A stretch of DNA of 64,000 nucleotides, taken from Fontivivens sp964399735. GTDB lineage: Bacteria > Zhuqueibacterota > Zhuqueibacteria > Residuimicrobiales > Krinioviventaceae. The stretch spans positions 11,344 through 75,343 of the forward strand of contig CAYNSO010000006.1 of the NCBI GenBank assembly GCA_964399735.1, read 5' to 3'. This document shows positions 9,584-18,277 of this stretch, in pieces; positions within the stretch are counted from its first letter, which is position 1, and each line of letters begins with the position of its first letter. The notes below the pieces were generated by a model. The model made no database searches and had not been told where the DNA came from. It was given only the letters and a program-made list of their open reading frames with translations. A program made the translations under genes and the position numbers.

Positions 9584-9612
9584 GATAAAGACATTTCTAG
9601 CTGTCTGTATTA

Positions 9613-10560
9613 TTAGTGACCAAAAGCATAATCCTTTTTATTAATTTTCAGCTTTTTCATTTTGTAGCGCAAATTGGGTTCCGAAAGGCATAATGCTTTG
9701 GCGGCTTTGCTTTGATTGCCGGCAAATTTACGCAGTGACTTTTGCAACAGTTCTCTTTCCAATTGTGATACCGCTATATTGAGATCTTGAATTTGCACTT
9801 TGCTGAAAATTAAATTCTCTACTTCAAAGGGAAGCGAGTCAATTAACAACTCGCCATCAGGAGAGGTAAATACCATTGTTCTAATCGTGTTTTCCAATTC
9901 TTTAACATTGCCATACCAATCATGTTTCATAAGGTGATTAAAAACCTCAAAATCTACAATCGGGATTGGCTTTTTAAATTCCAAACATTGTTTTTTTAAA
10001 TAATGTTCAAAGAGCAAGGGTATATCCTGCCGTCTTTCCCGCAGCGGAGGGAGTTTAAGTGAAACGGAAGTGAGCGCCAAAAACAGGTCGGCATTAAATT
10101 TATTGTTTTTTAAATCTGTAATTAAAGTTGGATGAGCTGTAGCAATTATTCTGACATCCGTAGCAAGGGTTTGATTTTTAATTTCCAGGTTCCTTTTTTG
10201 TGCCAGTATTAAAAGTTTTTGTTGGGCTTTGTCATCCAGGTATTCCAGGTTTTCAATTATCAGAGTGCAATTTAATGGTGAATCTGTTTTTTTCTGACCG
10301 GCTAATAATGGCTCTATAACTTCATCTTCGTAATGGTTGTTCAAATTATTGGCATTGCTGAACAAAACCGGCCGGTCTTTACGCAGACTGCTTTCAAAAA
10401 GAATTTTTGTCGCCAGTAATTTTTCTGTGCCTGCTTCTCCATACACGGTAACATTTTCTTCACTTTTTGCAATTGAGGGCAAATAATTACGCAAATGATT
10501 AATTTCAGGGGAATGCCCAATCAACTCATGTTGACTCAATGTTTCCCACGGATTTTTCAT
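9613..10560 (-). CDS. Degenerate sigma-54-activator-like AAA+ protein with Fis-type HTH
   Basis: About 315 residues laid out like a bacterial enhancer-binding protein without a sensory domain: AAA+ region (about 10-240) and a Fis-type helix-turn-helix near the C-terminus (NQSKAAKALCLSEPNLRYKM). The key motifs are damaged. Walker A reads GEAGTEK (41-47) where GExGTGK is normal, Walker B reads LIIENLEYL instead of LFLDEIGEL, and the GAFTGA loop that contacts sigma-54 is absent. The arginine-finger region (PPLRERRQDIPLL) remains. It is therefore unlikely to hydrolyse ATP normally or activate sigma-54; it may bind DNA as a repressor or partner. The start is placed at ATG 10560, behind a GGAAGGCAGG stretch; an ATG at 10614 would add 18 residues but has no ribosome binding site. 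Confidence 0.75.
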   Translation of the reverse strand: MKNPWETLSQHELIGHSPEINHLRNYLPSIAKSEENVTVYGEAGTEKLLATKILFESSLRKDRPVLFSNANNLNNHYEDEVIEPLLAGQKKTDSPLNCTLIIENLEYLDDKAQQKLLILAQKRNLEIKNQTLATDVRIIATAHPTLITDLKNNKFNADLFLALTSVSLKLPPLRERRQDIPLLFEHYLKKQCLEFKKPIPIVDFEVFNHLMKHDWYGNVKELENTIRTMVFTSPDGELLIDSLPFEVENLIFSKVQIQDLNIAVSQLERELLQKSLRKFAGNQSKAAKALCLSEPNLRYKMKKLKINKKDYAFGH

Positions 10561-11235
10561 TTTTTCTACCTGCCTTCCTTCCTTTTCGGGGATGATTTGG
10601 TTACTGGTACTCATTTATTATAATATTATTATTCCATGTTCCAGTCAAGACCAGGAATTCAAAACAGGCGGCCTGGTCTTGAAGCTCTGCTTTTTATTGT
10701 TTTATTTAACTCGTTCCTTTTCAATCATGATCATCTATCAGCATCATCATGTTGAAGGTTTTATAATTTGTGCAATCAGACTGTATTAACTTTGCAGAGT
10801 GATATGTAACTTTGTAAATATTATTGTTTGGGTTTAATAGTAATGAAATTTTGAAAATAACACGATCTCTTAATCAATCATTCTTTTAACTGACAGTTCA
10901 ATAACAGCAGATAATATGTTTAAATTCCAGAAAATATTAATATTTTTATTTTCACTGAAAGATTGTTAAAGCAGTTAATTTTTATTCAATCTGTGGATTG
11001 TGTTATTTTTCCCACATTTTATATCACTTGTGCTTTTTAGTATTTAATTCGTTATTTTTCCTGTATTGGTCTTTCATGGAAATGATAGCGCTCGGCTGTT
11101 GCCGCTTTAAGAAATTTTTCATTTTTTCCATTGAAAAATTCAAAATTCATATTGATGATTTTTCCGGCTGCAGTGATTTAGTGTGAGAGGAATTTGCTTT
11201 AACTGGAACAATTGGCTGGTTATCCCTGATAAAAA
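10561..11235. other. Long intergenic region upstream of the degenerate AAA+ gene
   Basis: AT-rich stretch with no convincing coding frame; the short open frames are rich in Phe, Cys and Tyr and lack ribosome binding sites. The one clear structure is the inverted repeat at 10645-10682, listed separately. The right end runs into the clpP terminator. Confidence 0.4.
10645..10682. repeat. 11-base perfect inverted repeat upstream of the AAA+ gene
   Basis: TCAAGACCAGG (10645-10655) and CCTGGTCTTGA (10672-10682) are exact reverse complements separated by 16 bases. It lies about 30-85 bases upstream of the possible starts of the minus-strand AAA+ gene, so it could be a regulator binding site or an RNA hairpin in its leader. 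A run of T does not follow directly on either strand, so a terminator is less likely. Confidence 0.5.
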
Positions 11236-11260
11236 AAGCCGCTTTGTATAAAAGCGGCTT
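11236..11260 (-). terminator. Rho-independent terminator of clpP
   Basis: Stem AAGCCGCTTT (11236-11245) with AAAGCGGCTT (11251-11260) and a 5-base loop. On the minus strand it is followed by a run of seven T, and it starts 11 bases beyond the clpP stop codon. Confidence 0.85.
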
Positions 11261-11271
11261 TAATGTGAATC

Positions 11272-11853
11272 TTATTTTAAATCCGAAAGCCGGGAAATAA
11301 TTTTGCCGGCTAATCCATAATCGATGGCTTCCTGAGCGGTCATCCAGAAATTTCTGTCGGTATCTTCGGCAATTTTTTCCAGGGGTTGGCCGATTCGTTC
11401 TGCCAGAATTTTATTAAGACGGTCGCGCATTTTGATTATTTCATGAGCTTCAATGCGGATATCCGTTGCCTGGCCGCCAACGCCGCCGCTGGGTTGATGC
11501 AGCAGGAACCGGGTATTGGGAAGGCAGAAGCGTTGTTTTACAGGCGGCGCCGAATAGATCAGCGCGCCGGCGCTGGCTACCCAACCGGTGCCAATAATAT
11601 ATACCATCGGTTCAAGATAACGGATCATGTCGTGGATGGTATCGCCGGATTCTACATGTCCACCCTGAGAGTTGATATATATTTTTATTTTTTCATTTGA
11701 TTCATTTGCCAATATTAACAATTTTTCTGTAACTTCCTGGGCAATTTTTTGATTTATTTCGCCAAAGATCATAATTGTTCTTGATTCCAATAATTTATTG
11801 GATATTAATGATTTAAAGATCATGTCGCCTTTCATATCACTATCTTTTTGCAT
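11272..11853 (-). CDS. clpP: ClpP-family serine protease with Asn in place of the catalytic Asp
   Basis: 193 residues with the ClpP fold along its whole length. The catalytic Ser (WVASAGALIY, Ser94) and His (LPNTRFLLHQPSGG, His119) are present, and the oligomer-forming segment INSQGGHVESGDTIHD is typical. The third triad position, Asp in DTERDRF-type sequences, is Asn168 here (DTDRNFWM). ClpP paralogues with Asn at this position are known, such as Listeria ClpP1, and act in mixed or gated complexes. ClpP is the barrel protease that works with Clp ATPases in the cytoplasm. The start is the ATG at 11853, seven bases after AAGGA; a TTG two codons earlier is less likely. No clpX or trigger factor gene is adjacent, which also fits a secondary paralogue. 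Confidence 0.88.
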   Translation of the reverse strand: MQKDSDMKGDMIFKSLISNKLLESRTIMIFGEINQKIAQEVTEKLLILANESNEKIKIYINSQGGHVESGDTIHDMIRYLEPMVYIIGTGWVASAGALIYSAPPVKQRFCLPNTRFLLHQPSGGVGGQATDIRIEAHEIIKMRDRLNKILAERIGQPLEKIAEDTDRNFWMTAQEAIDYGLAGKIISRLSDLK

Positions 11854-12042
11854 GAACAAATCCTTTCTTTTCTATCTTAAAAAAATTTTTTCTACTCTAT
11901 CAATTGTTAAATAGTAAAAAAACCGGCAAATCTTTTACATTGTAAAGCTACAAAATATTAAGCAAAATTTCAATCTTTTTCATAGGCTGCTTTTGTCATG
12001 TACTGGTGATGATTTGCTTTTTTTGATTATGGGTCTTGAAAA

Positions 12043-13596
12043 TCAAGAGTACCAGGGTCGTTGCCGGTTTTGTATATTTGCCAACACGTCAAGAGCAATA
12101 TTAACATCATCGACAATTTGAAAATCATACATGCCAACACAGATAAAATCTGCCCCATGATTAAAGGCATATTGAAATCCTTCTTGCGGCTGAATAGCTC
12201 CGGCGGCCAGAGTTTTAAAAGCAATCCACGGTTTTTGCAGGTTATTCATATAGGCAATTGTTTCTTCGGGATTTACACACCAGATATTATCAAACTGGTT
12301 TTCTTTATTTGCAGACCAGTAATTGATATGATGCAGGGTTTTAACCCAAAAATCCGGTTCAAGACCAAAATCAACACAAGCTTTTATAGTTTCCAATTGA
12401 TGCGCGCCAATGCCGGCCGGCAAGCCGTTTTGTCTGGTCAGTTCCACGGCTTGTGCAATTATTTCAAGCTTTCCTTCCAGTACAAGCTGGTCTGCAATGC
12501 CGCCCTGAACATAACAGGCATGAGCGCCGCCGTCAACAGATATTTTAACCCCTTCAATCGCATCGCCTTTGTAGCCACAGTCTGAAATAAACTGAATTTT
12601 CCCTTTTTCCTGGCGCCAATATTTATTGATTACCCGGCATAGCTGTGGATTGGTGAGGATTGTGTTTATACCACATTGCTCGGCTATTTGAAAAGTATCA
12701 AATATTTTTCGTTCGGTATGGTAAGATTGAACCAGTTTGGAAACATAAATTAAATCCCTGGCGTGCGCCCAGCCGCCAATAAGATTGCCACCCAGGAACA
12801 AGCGGCTGATTTTCAGGTTTCCAATCTGGCCGCAGGGCAATGATCCTTTTAAATCCTTCAGGGAAGAGAACTGGATGGTTTTCAAAGTAGCGCCGGTTTG
12901 TGAATCTATAGACGTATCACCCGGAATGGCTAGCAGGTTTTTTTCTTCAAAACTTTCCCAGCCGCGTTTTTTAAGGTATGCAAAAATAAAGCCTCCCATA
13001 ACCGGTAACAGAATCAGGTTTTTTAACAATTCCCTACGTACCACCTGGGTTGAACCGGATGCTGACCTGATAACCCGGGAGGAATTGTGTTTTACTGTAA
13101 CTGTCTTTTTTCGGTAACGGATAGCCGTCAGTAAACGATCCAGGCTGATAAAAGTAGGAGGGAGTACTGCCAGCAATATTAATACAATCATTTCCAGCAG
13201 ATTTTTATCTATAACCAGATAATTTCCTTCTGCTCCCATACTGTTTCCAAAACCTGCCAGAGGAGGATTGGCAATATAATACAACAACAACAGGGCAATT
13301 CCGGCAATACTGGCAAAGCGGGTTAGTAAACCGAATATTAATCCCAACCCGATTAGAATTAATCCCGATATATTCATCGCATCAACCAGTTGTAAAGCTG
13401 CGGGATGAGCGACAATCCAGTGAAAAAAATTAGCAAACAGCCATTTTGATTCGCTCAGAAAAGCTGCCGATGACCAGCCTGGCGATGTTAATTTGACAAT
13501 TCCTTCGTAAAGAAAATGCCAACCAATTGCAATTCGTAAAATTACCAACACAAGGGATTGGATTGTTGCAAGACGGGCGTTATTATTCGGAGACAT
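12043..13596 (-). CDS. Fusion of DoxX-like membrane domain and aldolase-type TIM-barrel domain
   Basis: 517 residues in two unlike halves. Residues about 10-165 are a four-helix DoxX/TQO-like membrane domain (LRIAIGWHFLYEGIVKL, then NPPLAGFG and a GNYLVIDKNLLE segment). After a basic linker comes a Tat-like motif with a hydrophobic helix (RRELLKNLILLPVMGGFIF, about 187-210), then a soluble domain of about 290 residues (SRLFLGGNLIGGWAHARDL, TFQIAEQCGINTIL, PAGIGAHQLET, ADFICVGMYDF) that looks like an aldo-keto-reductase or aldolase-type TIM barrel. The internal Tat-like motif suggests the barrel is placed outside the cytoplasmic membrane. DoxX proteins are linked to quinol-coupled redox reactions; a membrane oxidoreductase is a guess. 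The start is ATG 13596 with GGAG eight bases upstream. Confidence 0.75.
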   Translation of the reverse strand: MSPNNNARLATIQSLVLVILRIAIGWHFLYEGIVKLTSPGWSSAAFLSESKWLFANFFHWIVAHPAALQLVDAMNISGLILIGLGLIFGLLTRFASIAGIALLLLYYIANPPLAGFGNSMGAEGNYLVIDKNLLEMIVLILLAVLPPTFISLDRLLTAIRYRKKTVTVKHNSSRVIRSASGSTQVVRRELLKNLILLPVMGGFIFAYLKKRGWESFEEKNLLAIPGDTSIDSQTGATLKTIQFSSLKDLKGSLPCGQIGNLKISRLFLGGNLIGGWAHARDLIYVSKLVQSYHTERKIFDTFQIAEQCGINTILTNPQLCRVINKYWRQEKGKIQFISDCGYKGDAIEGVKISVDGGAHACYVQGGIADQLVLEGKLEIIAQAVELTRQNGLPAGIGAHQLETIKACVDFGLEPDFWVKTLHHINYWSANKENQFDNIWCVNPEETIAYMNNLQKPWIAFKTLAAGAIQPQEGFQYAFNHGADFICVGMYDFQIVDDVNIALDVLANIQNRQRPWYS

Positions 13597-13715
13597 GGTT
13601 TCAACTCCACAGGTATATTGTTTTTTGCAAACCACGAAAAATTCTTTAGCGCTAAATTAAAATAATAAAAAATGATTCGCAATAAAAATATTAAAAGCCC
13701 AAATCATGCACTTTT

Positions 13716-16445
13716 TTATTTTTCTTCTGTGAGTAGAGAAAGGTGAATTTTATTGGCCAGATCCTGTAGCGAGTAAGGCTTTTCAATATATTTAAAGTTT
13801 GGCGGAATTAAACCATTATGCAAAATGTGGTTATGAGTATACCCCGATGCAAACAGGAATTTTGTATTTATGCCGGTTTTTTTTGCTTGTTCCGCCAGTT
13901 CAAGTCCGCCCATTTGTGGCATGATTAAATCTGTCAATACCAGGTCAATTTGTTGATCATTGTTTTGCAGTATTTGCAAAGCATCCAGACCATTATTGGC
14001 AGGAATTGTTTTGTATCCCAGCGTTTCCAAAGCTGACAGGACGAATTGTCTTACCTGGAAATCATCTTCAACAACCAGAATCGTTTCATTGCCCTGAATA
14101 AAAACAGTATTTTCTCTTTTATCATTTGTCGTTATGGTTTCATTTGTTACCGGCCAATATATTTTAAAAGTTGTTCCTTTTCCCGGTTCGCTGTAAACGT
14201 TGATACTTGCTTTGTTTTGTTTGACGATTCCATAAATTGTTGCCAAGCCCAAACCTGTACCTTCGCCAATGGGTTTGGTTGTGAAAAATGGATCAAAGAT
14301 TTTTTCCCGGATTGCTTCATCCATACCAATTCCTGTATCGCTGACGATAATTACAATGTGAGATATTTCATCGCTTGAATAATCTTTGGTATTGTAATAT
14401 TCACTAAAAAAGACATTTACTGTTTCTATAGTAATCCGTTTATCCAAAGATGTGCCGGTCTTTTCATTAATGGCATCCCTGGCATTGACCACCAGGTTAA
14501 TCAGGATTTGTTCAATTTGGCTTGGATCAGCTTTGACCGGATGAATGTTTTCTGCCAGATCAAGGCAAATGGTTATATCTTCGCTTATCAGGTGGCATAA
14601 CATTTTGTTCAATTCGCGGATTAGCTGATTAATGTCTATTATTTGCGGTTTAATGATCTGTTTTCTGCTAAAAGCCAGCAACTGTTTGGTTAAATTGCTG
14701 CCTTTTTTCCCTGCATTGAGTATTCCATTCATAATTTTATGATATGGATCATTCTCATCCATATTCATGATGGATATTTCCGCATAACCCATAATAGCAG
14801 TTAGAATATTATTAAAATCATGAGCGATACCCCCGGCAAGATTTCCTACCGCTTCAAGCTTTTGTGCTTGCCGCAATCTGTCTTCAAGATGTTTACGTTC
14901 TGTAATATCATGGAATATGATGAGGACATCCGGGTTGTTCACCTGCGAGTTGGCCTGCAAGGTTGCAGTAACTTCCAGAAAACGGCTTTCCGTTTCATTA
15001 TATTTTGCTTTTAATTCAAAATTCGTCCGTTTCCCCTCGCGAAGGGAGATAAGGTTGTTATGTAATGTTGTAACCTGATCCGACTCTATAAAGTTGTATA
15101 TTTTTTTACCGAGTAGATTTTGTTTTTTTTCTCCCAGAATGATTGATGCTTCAGGATTGGCAAACTGGATTGTATAATCATGTGATAGCAGGCAAACACC
15201 TTTACCAAGATTTTCCATCAGGGTTCGGTATTTTTGTTCGCTTTGTTTAAGGGTTTCTTCAGCTTGTTTGCGTTCATGAATTTCTTCTTTAGCCTGATCA
15301 AACAGTTGCGAGTTTTTGATAGCAATGGCTGCCTGGCTGGCAAATTGTAATGCTAATAAAATATCCTTTGTGCTGAATTTTTTTCTGGTACGGTTATCAA
15401 CCCTGATATTGAGAACACCAAGAATTTCCTTGCGCCATTTTATCGGTACGCATAAAATTTGTGAAGCTGGCGCCGGGTTGCTTTTGGTATTTGCATCTTT
15501 TTTTTGATTATTTTCGATTACTATTGGTTCTCCGGTTATCATCACCCGGCCGGCTATTCCTAATCCCGGTTTTAATTTCATTCCTATTGGTTCAATATTA
15601 TGTCCAATAGATACTACCCATTCCAGAATGTTTTCATTACTGCGATACAGGTATATTCCTCCGGCATCTCCTTTTAACAGGTCAATCGAACTTTGTGTTA
15701 CCTGGGTCAATACCTCCCCCAGACTTTTAAGTTCGGTAATGCCACGAATCAATAAGCTAAGTTTACTGAGCTGTTCAGCCTGCTGCCGGCTGTTGTTTTC
15801 AGTAATTTCCAGTTTATTTATTCTTTTTTCCAGTTCTTCTTTGTTATCCTGTAATTCTTTGCTCATTTGCCGCTCGTTTTCAAGCAAATATCGCATTGCC
15901 TGGTTGGAAAACCAGTTAATCAAAATAATCAAACCAAGGCATAGAGCGAGAATTATGATATTAAAGTAGAAAAGGCCTGCCGGCGCCGGATGCTCAATTA
16001 TTCCCTTTATATCTACAAATACCCTGATGGAATAAGCAAAAACACTCAAAATACCCATGATGATTGCGCAATTGGTGCCACACAACAAACCTGCTGCCAA
16101 TGTTATTATACCATATATGATGGTTGATACAAATTCGCTGGAAAAAAACAAACCACCAATTGCCAATGACAGGAAAACAGTCAGGATTGTTATATAATTA
16201 GCTATTTTGTAATGACCATGTAAATGGGTTTGGTACGCAACAAGATATATTGGCAAGCTTACAAGTAAAAAGAAACTGGCAAACAGGGGAAAATGGTTAA
16301 ATAACGCCATAAAATATGTTAACAGGCATACCAAAGAAATTGTGATGATCACAATTATGATAATGCGTTTTGAAATGAAATTTGCCGAGGTATAGTTTTT
16401 TTCTTTAAATATGAGTGAATGAATATAGTGTCTTATTTTTCGCAT
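13716..16445 (-). CDS. Membrane hybrid sensor histidine kinase (TM-GAF-PAS-HisKA-HATPase-REC)
   Basis: 909 residues. Five or six membrane helices (about 25-190) are followed by a coiled coil (190-235), a GAF domain (about 240-385), a second coiled coil, a PAS domain (about 400-515), the HisKA dimerisation helices with the phosphorylated His in GGIAHDFNNILT, a HATPase domain (N box NLVVNARDAI, G boxes DTGIGMD and GEGTGLGLATIYGIVKQ) and a C-terminal receiver domain (VVEDD, LVLTDLIMPQMGG, EKPYS). This is the common hybrid kinase that autophosphorylates and passes the phosphate to its own receiver. It is a single gene; no separate response regulator lies next to it, so the output partner is unknown. 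Confidence 0.92.
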   Translation of the reverse strand: MRKIRHYIHSLIFKEKNYTSANFISKRIIIIVIITISLVCLLTYFMALFNHFPLFASFFLLVSLPIYLVAYQTHLHGHYKIANYITILTVFLSLAIGGLFFSSEFVSTIIYGIITLAAGLLCGTNCAIIMGILSVFAYSIRVFVDIKGIIEHPAPAGLFYFNIIILALCLGLIILINWFSNQAMRYLLENERQMSKELQDNKEELEKRINKLEITENNSRQQAEQLSKLSLLIRGITELKSLGEVLTQVTQSSIDLLKGDAGGIYLYRSNENILEWVVSIGHNIEPIGMKLKPGLGIAGRVMITGEPIVIENNQKKDANTKSNPAPASQILCVPIKWRKEILGVLNIRVDNRTRKKFSTKDILLALQFASQAAIAIKNSQLFDQAKEEIHERKQAEETLKQSEQKYRTLMENLGKGVCLLSHDYTIQFANPEASIILGEKKQNLLGKKIYNFIESDQVTTLHNNLISLREGKRTNFELKAKYNETESRFLEVTATLQANSQVNNPDVLIIFHDITERKHLEDRLRQAQKLEAVGNLAGGIAHDFNNILTAIMGYAEISIMNMDENDPYHKIMNGILNAGKKGSNLTKQLLAFSRKQIIKPQIIDINQLIRELNKMLCHLISEDITICLDLAENIHPVKADPSQIEQILINLVVNARDAINEKTGTSLDKRITIETVNVFFSEYYNTKDYSSDEISHIVIIVSDTGIGMDEAIREKIFDPFFTTKPIGEGTGLGLATIYGIVKQNKASINVYSEPGKGTTFKIYWPVTNETITTNDKRENTVFIQGNETILVVEDDFQVRQFVLSALETLGYKTIPANNGLDALQILQNNDQQIDLVLTDLIMPQMGGLELAEQAKKTGINTKFLFASGYTHNHILHNGLIPPNFKYIEKPYSLQDLANKIHLSLLTEEK

Positions 16446-16773
16446 GGATCTTCTTGACTTTAAGGTAACGTAATAATTTCAGGTATGACATTCACTAAAA
16501 AAAAGATGTGGCTATTTTTGATATAACAAAAAGCATACCATTATTAACATATTCTCTAAATTTTTTATTTTAAGATGCTTTATTTGCGATTTTTTAACTT
16601 GAATTACGATATTACATCTTTACAATGCCGCATAATAAGACACTTTATTGTTGTGTAGTAGGTGTTTCAACTGAAAAAGTAATCTGGTGTCGTAATTTGC
16701 TTTGATAATTTTTTTTGGGGTTATTGCAAGTGGCGGGTGTTATTTGACAAAAAGTAGATAGCGCTGTTAATGA
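16446..16773. other. Intergenic region upstream of the hybrid kinase
   Basis: AT-rich spacer between two minus-strand genes. I found no open frame with a ribosome binding site, no strong hairpin and no clear promoter hexamers. Confidence 0.4.
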
Positions 16774-17925
16774 TTAATTTTTAAGGAGTAAAGTCATGTA
16801 TAAATCCATAAATTCCGGAACGCATATATCAGCAAAAGGCGTTTCGCAATTGAATAAAAAGGCAATTCCCAGGTGGTTGACCGGGTCAATGGCAATTTCT
16901 GACCTGAATCCCTGTACGCTGCCGCCATGATAGACAAGACGATAGCCGTTGTACTCAAAAATCCGCCAGCCCATTGCGTAACCGGTATCTCCTAAAAGGG
17001 GCCATTTACCAAAATAGCGGCTTTCTTTTTCGGTTGGTATCTGTAATTCTGTCACCTGTTGCAGTACTGACCGGGAAATTATTTCAGGTCGGTAGCCCAA
17101 AATTACCTTTATCCATTCTGCCATGTCCATTATGCTGGCATTGATGCCCGCAGCCGGGGCAATATAATAGTAATTCGGTTTCACATTTACCGGGGTTTGC
17201 ATGGCATCAATCATTATATGCGGCGAAGCATGGTTGGGATGGTCAATGAAATCGCGATAACCAATTGTTGCGTCTTTCATCCCTGATGGGTTTAAGATCA
17301 GCGAGTGAACCAGCGCTTTATAACTGGTATCTGTAACAACGGCCATAATATCGCCGGCAATGCTAAACACAACATTCTGGTAATTATATTGCCGACCGGG
17401 CAGGGCAACAACAGGTACTTGCTTCAAGCTATTGAGCACCTTTTCATACGAAATATTTTGCTCCAGCAATTCAGTGCCGGCGTAGGACGGTAACCCCGAC
17501 GTATGACTGAGTATGTGACGGAGTGTGAGTTCATGGGGTCTACCAAAATTGTCCAGTTTAAATTCAGGCAGATAACTGCTTACCGGCTCATCCCAGTTTA
17601 GCGCTTGCTGTTCTACCAATATACCGGTTAAAATAGCTGTAAAGCCTTTGGACAGCGAAGCCAGCCGGAATAGTGTGTTTTTATTCACCGGTTCATTGCT
17701 ACTCAGACTGCGAACCCCGAAGCATTGCAGATAGATTGTTTCATTGTTACTAACAATCACACAAGCCGCCCCGGGGATGTTGTGTTCCTGAATCCTGTTC
17801 CGCAGCAATGAATCATATTTTGCTGTTACCTGGTATATAAAGAAAGGATCGGCAGGCGGGATGGCTGCAAACAAATTGACTGCCAGCAGAATAATAATCG
17901 ATAGCAGTTTTTTGGTTCTAGTCAT
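16774..17925 (-). CDS. Exported serine hydrolase, class C beta-lactamase/penicillin-binding-protein fold
   Basis: 383 residues from ATG 17925, which opens a clean signal peptide (MTRTKKLLSIIILLAVNLFA). The beta-lactamase superfamily motifs are in order: SxxK in RLASLSKGF (nucleophile Ser and Lys), YxN in QYNYQNVVFS, and HGG in YHGGSVQGF near the end. Proteins of this group act in the periplasm as esterases, D-aminopeptidases, or DD-peptidases on cell-wall peptides; true beta-lactam resistance is uncommon. A longer reading from 18000 is possible but would bury the signal peptide. It is transcribed away from putP. Confidence 0.88.
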   Translation of the reverse strand: MTRTKKLLSIIILLAVNLFAAIPPADPFFIYQVTAKYDSLLRNRIQEHNIPGAACVIVSNNETIYLQCFGVRSLSSNEPVNKNTLFRLASLSKGFTAILTGILVEQQALNWDEPVSSYLPEFKLDNFGRPHELTLRHILSHTSGLPSYAGTELLEQNISYEKVLNSLKQVPVVALPGRQYNYQNVVFSIAGDIMAVVTDTSYKALVHSLILNPSGMKDATIGYRDFIDHPNHASPHIMIDAMQTPVNVKPNYYYIAPAAGINASIMDMAEWIKVILGYRPEIISRSVLQQVTELQIPTEKESRYFGKWPLLGDTGYAMGWRIFEYNGYRLVYHGGSVQGFRSEIAIDPVNHLGIAFLFNCETPFADICVPEFMDLYMTLLLKN

Positions 17926-18277
17926 ACAGGTATACCCTGATTTGATTTTTTGAGGAATACTATTATTGCACGATTGTTTGTACTTTAATAGAGATAGCAT
18001 GTTGTCTTTCTGTCACAGCCTGGCAATGGCATGCCTGCTTTTAATTCCTATAATTGCTAGTTTTTCTTTGCATGAATATAATGGATTATTTTTTGTTAAT
18101 AAAGATTTATCTTTTGATATCAACCCGTTAGAGAAGCCAGTATGTAGCCGGCTGGGTTACAAGAGAGTTTTTTCAAGCCGATTTAATGCTTGATATTTTC
18201 CTGTTTTTACAGTATTATAAAATTATGTCTTGAGATAAACAATCAGTGAATCTGCACAAGCATAAAGGACGTCTCTG
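17926..18277. other. Intergenic region between serine hydrolase and putP
   Basis: Shared upstream region of two divergent genes. A short plus-strand open frame here (17966-18193) has no ribosome binding site and an unlikely composition. No clear operator was seen. Confidence 0.4.

Noticed and set aside
10998..11186. 62-codon plus-strand frame in the gap before clpP
   Set aside because: Phe/Cys-rich low-complexity product, no ribosome site, no recognisable family.
16774..17925. True beta-lactamase conferring drug resistance
   Set aside because: The fold fits class C, but many proteins of this group are peptidases or esterases, and nothing here shows resistance.
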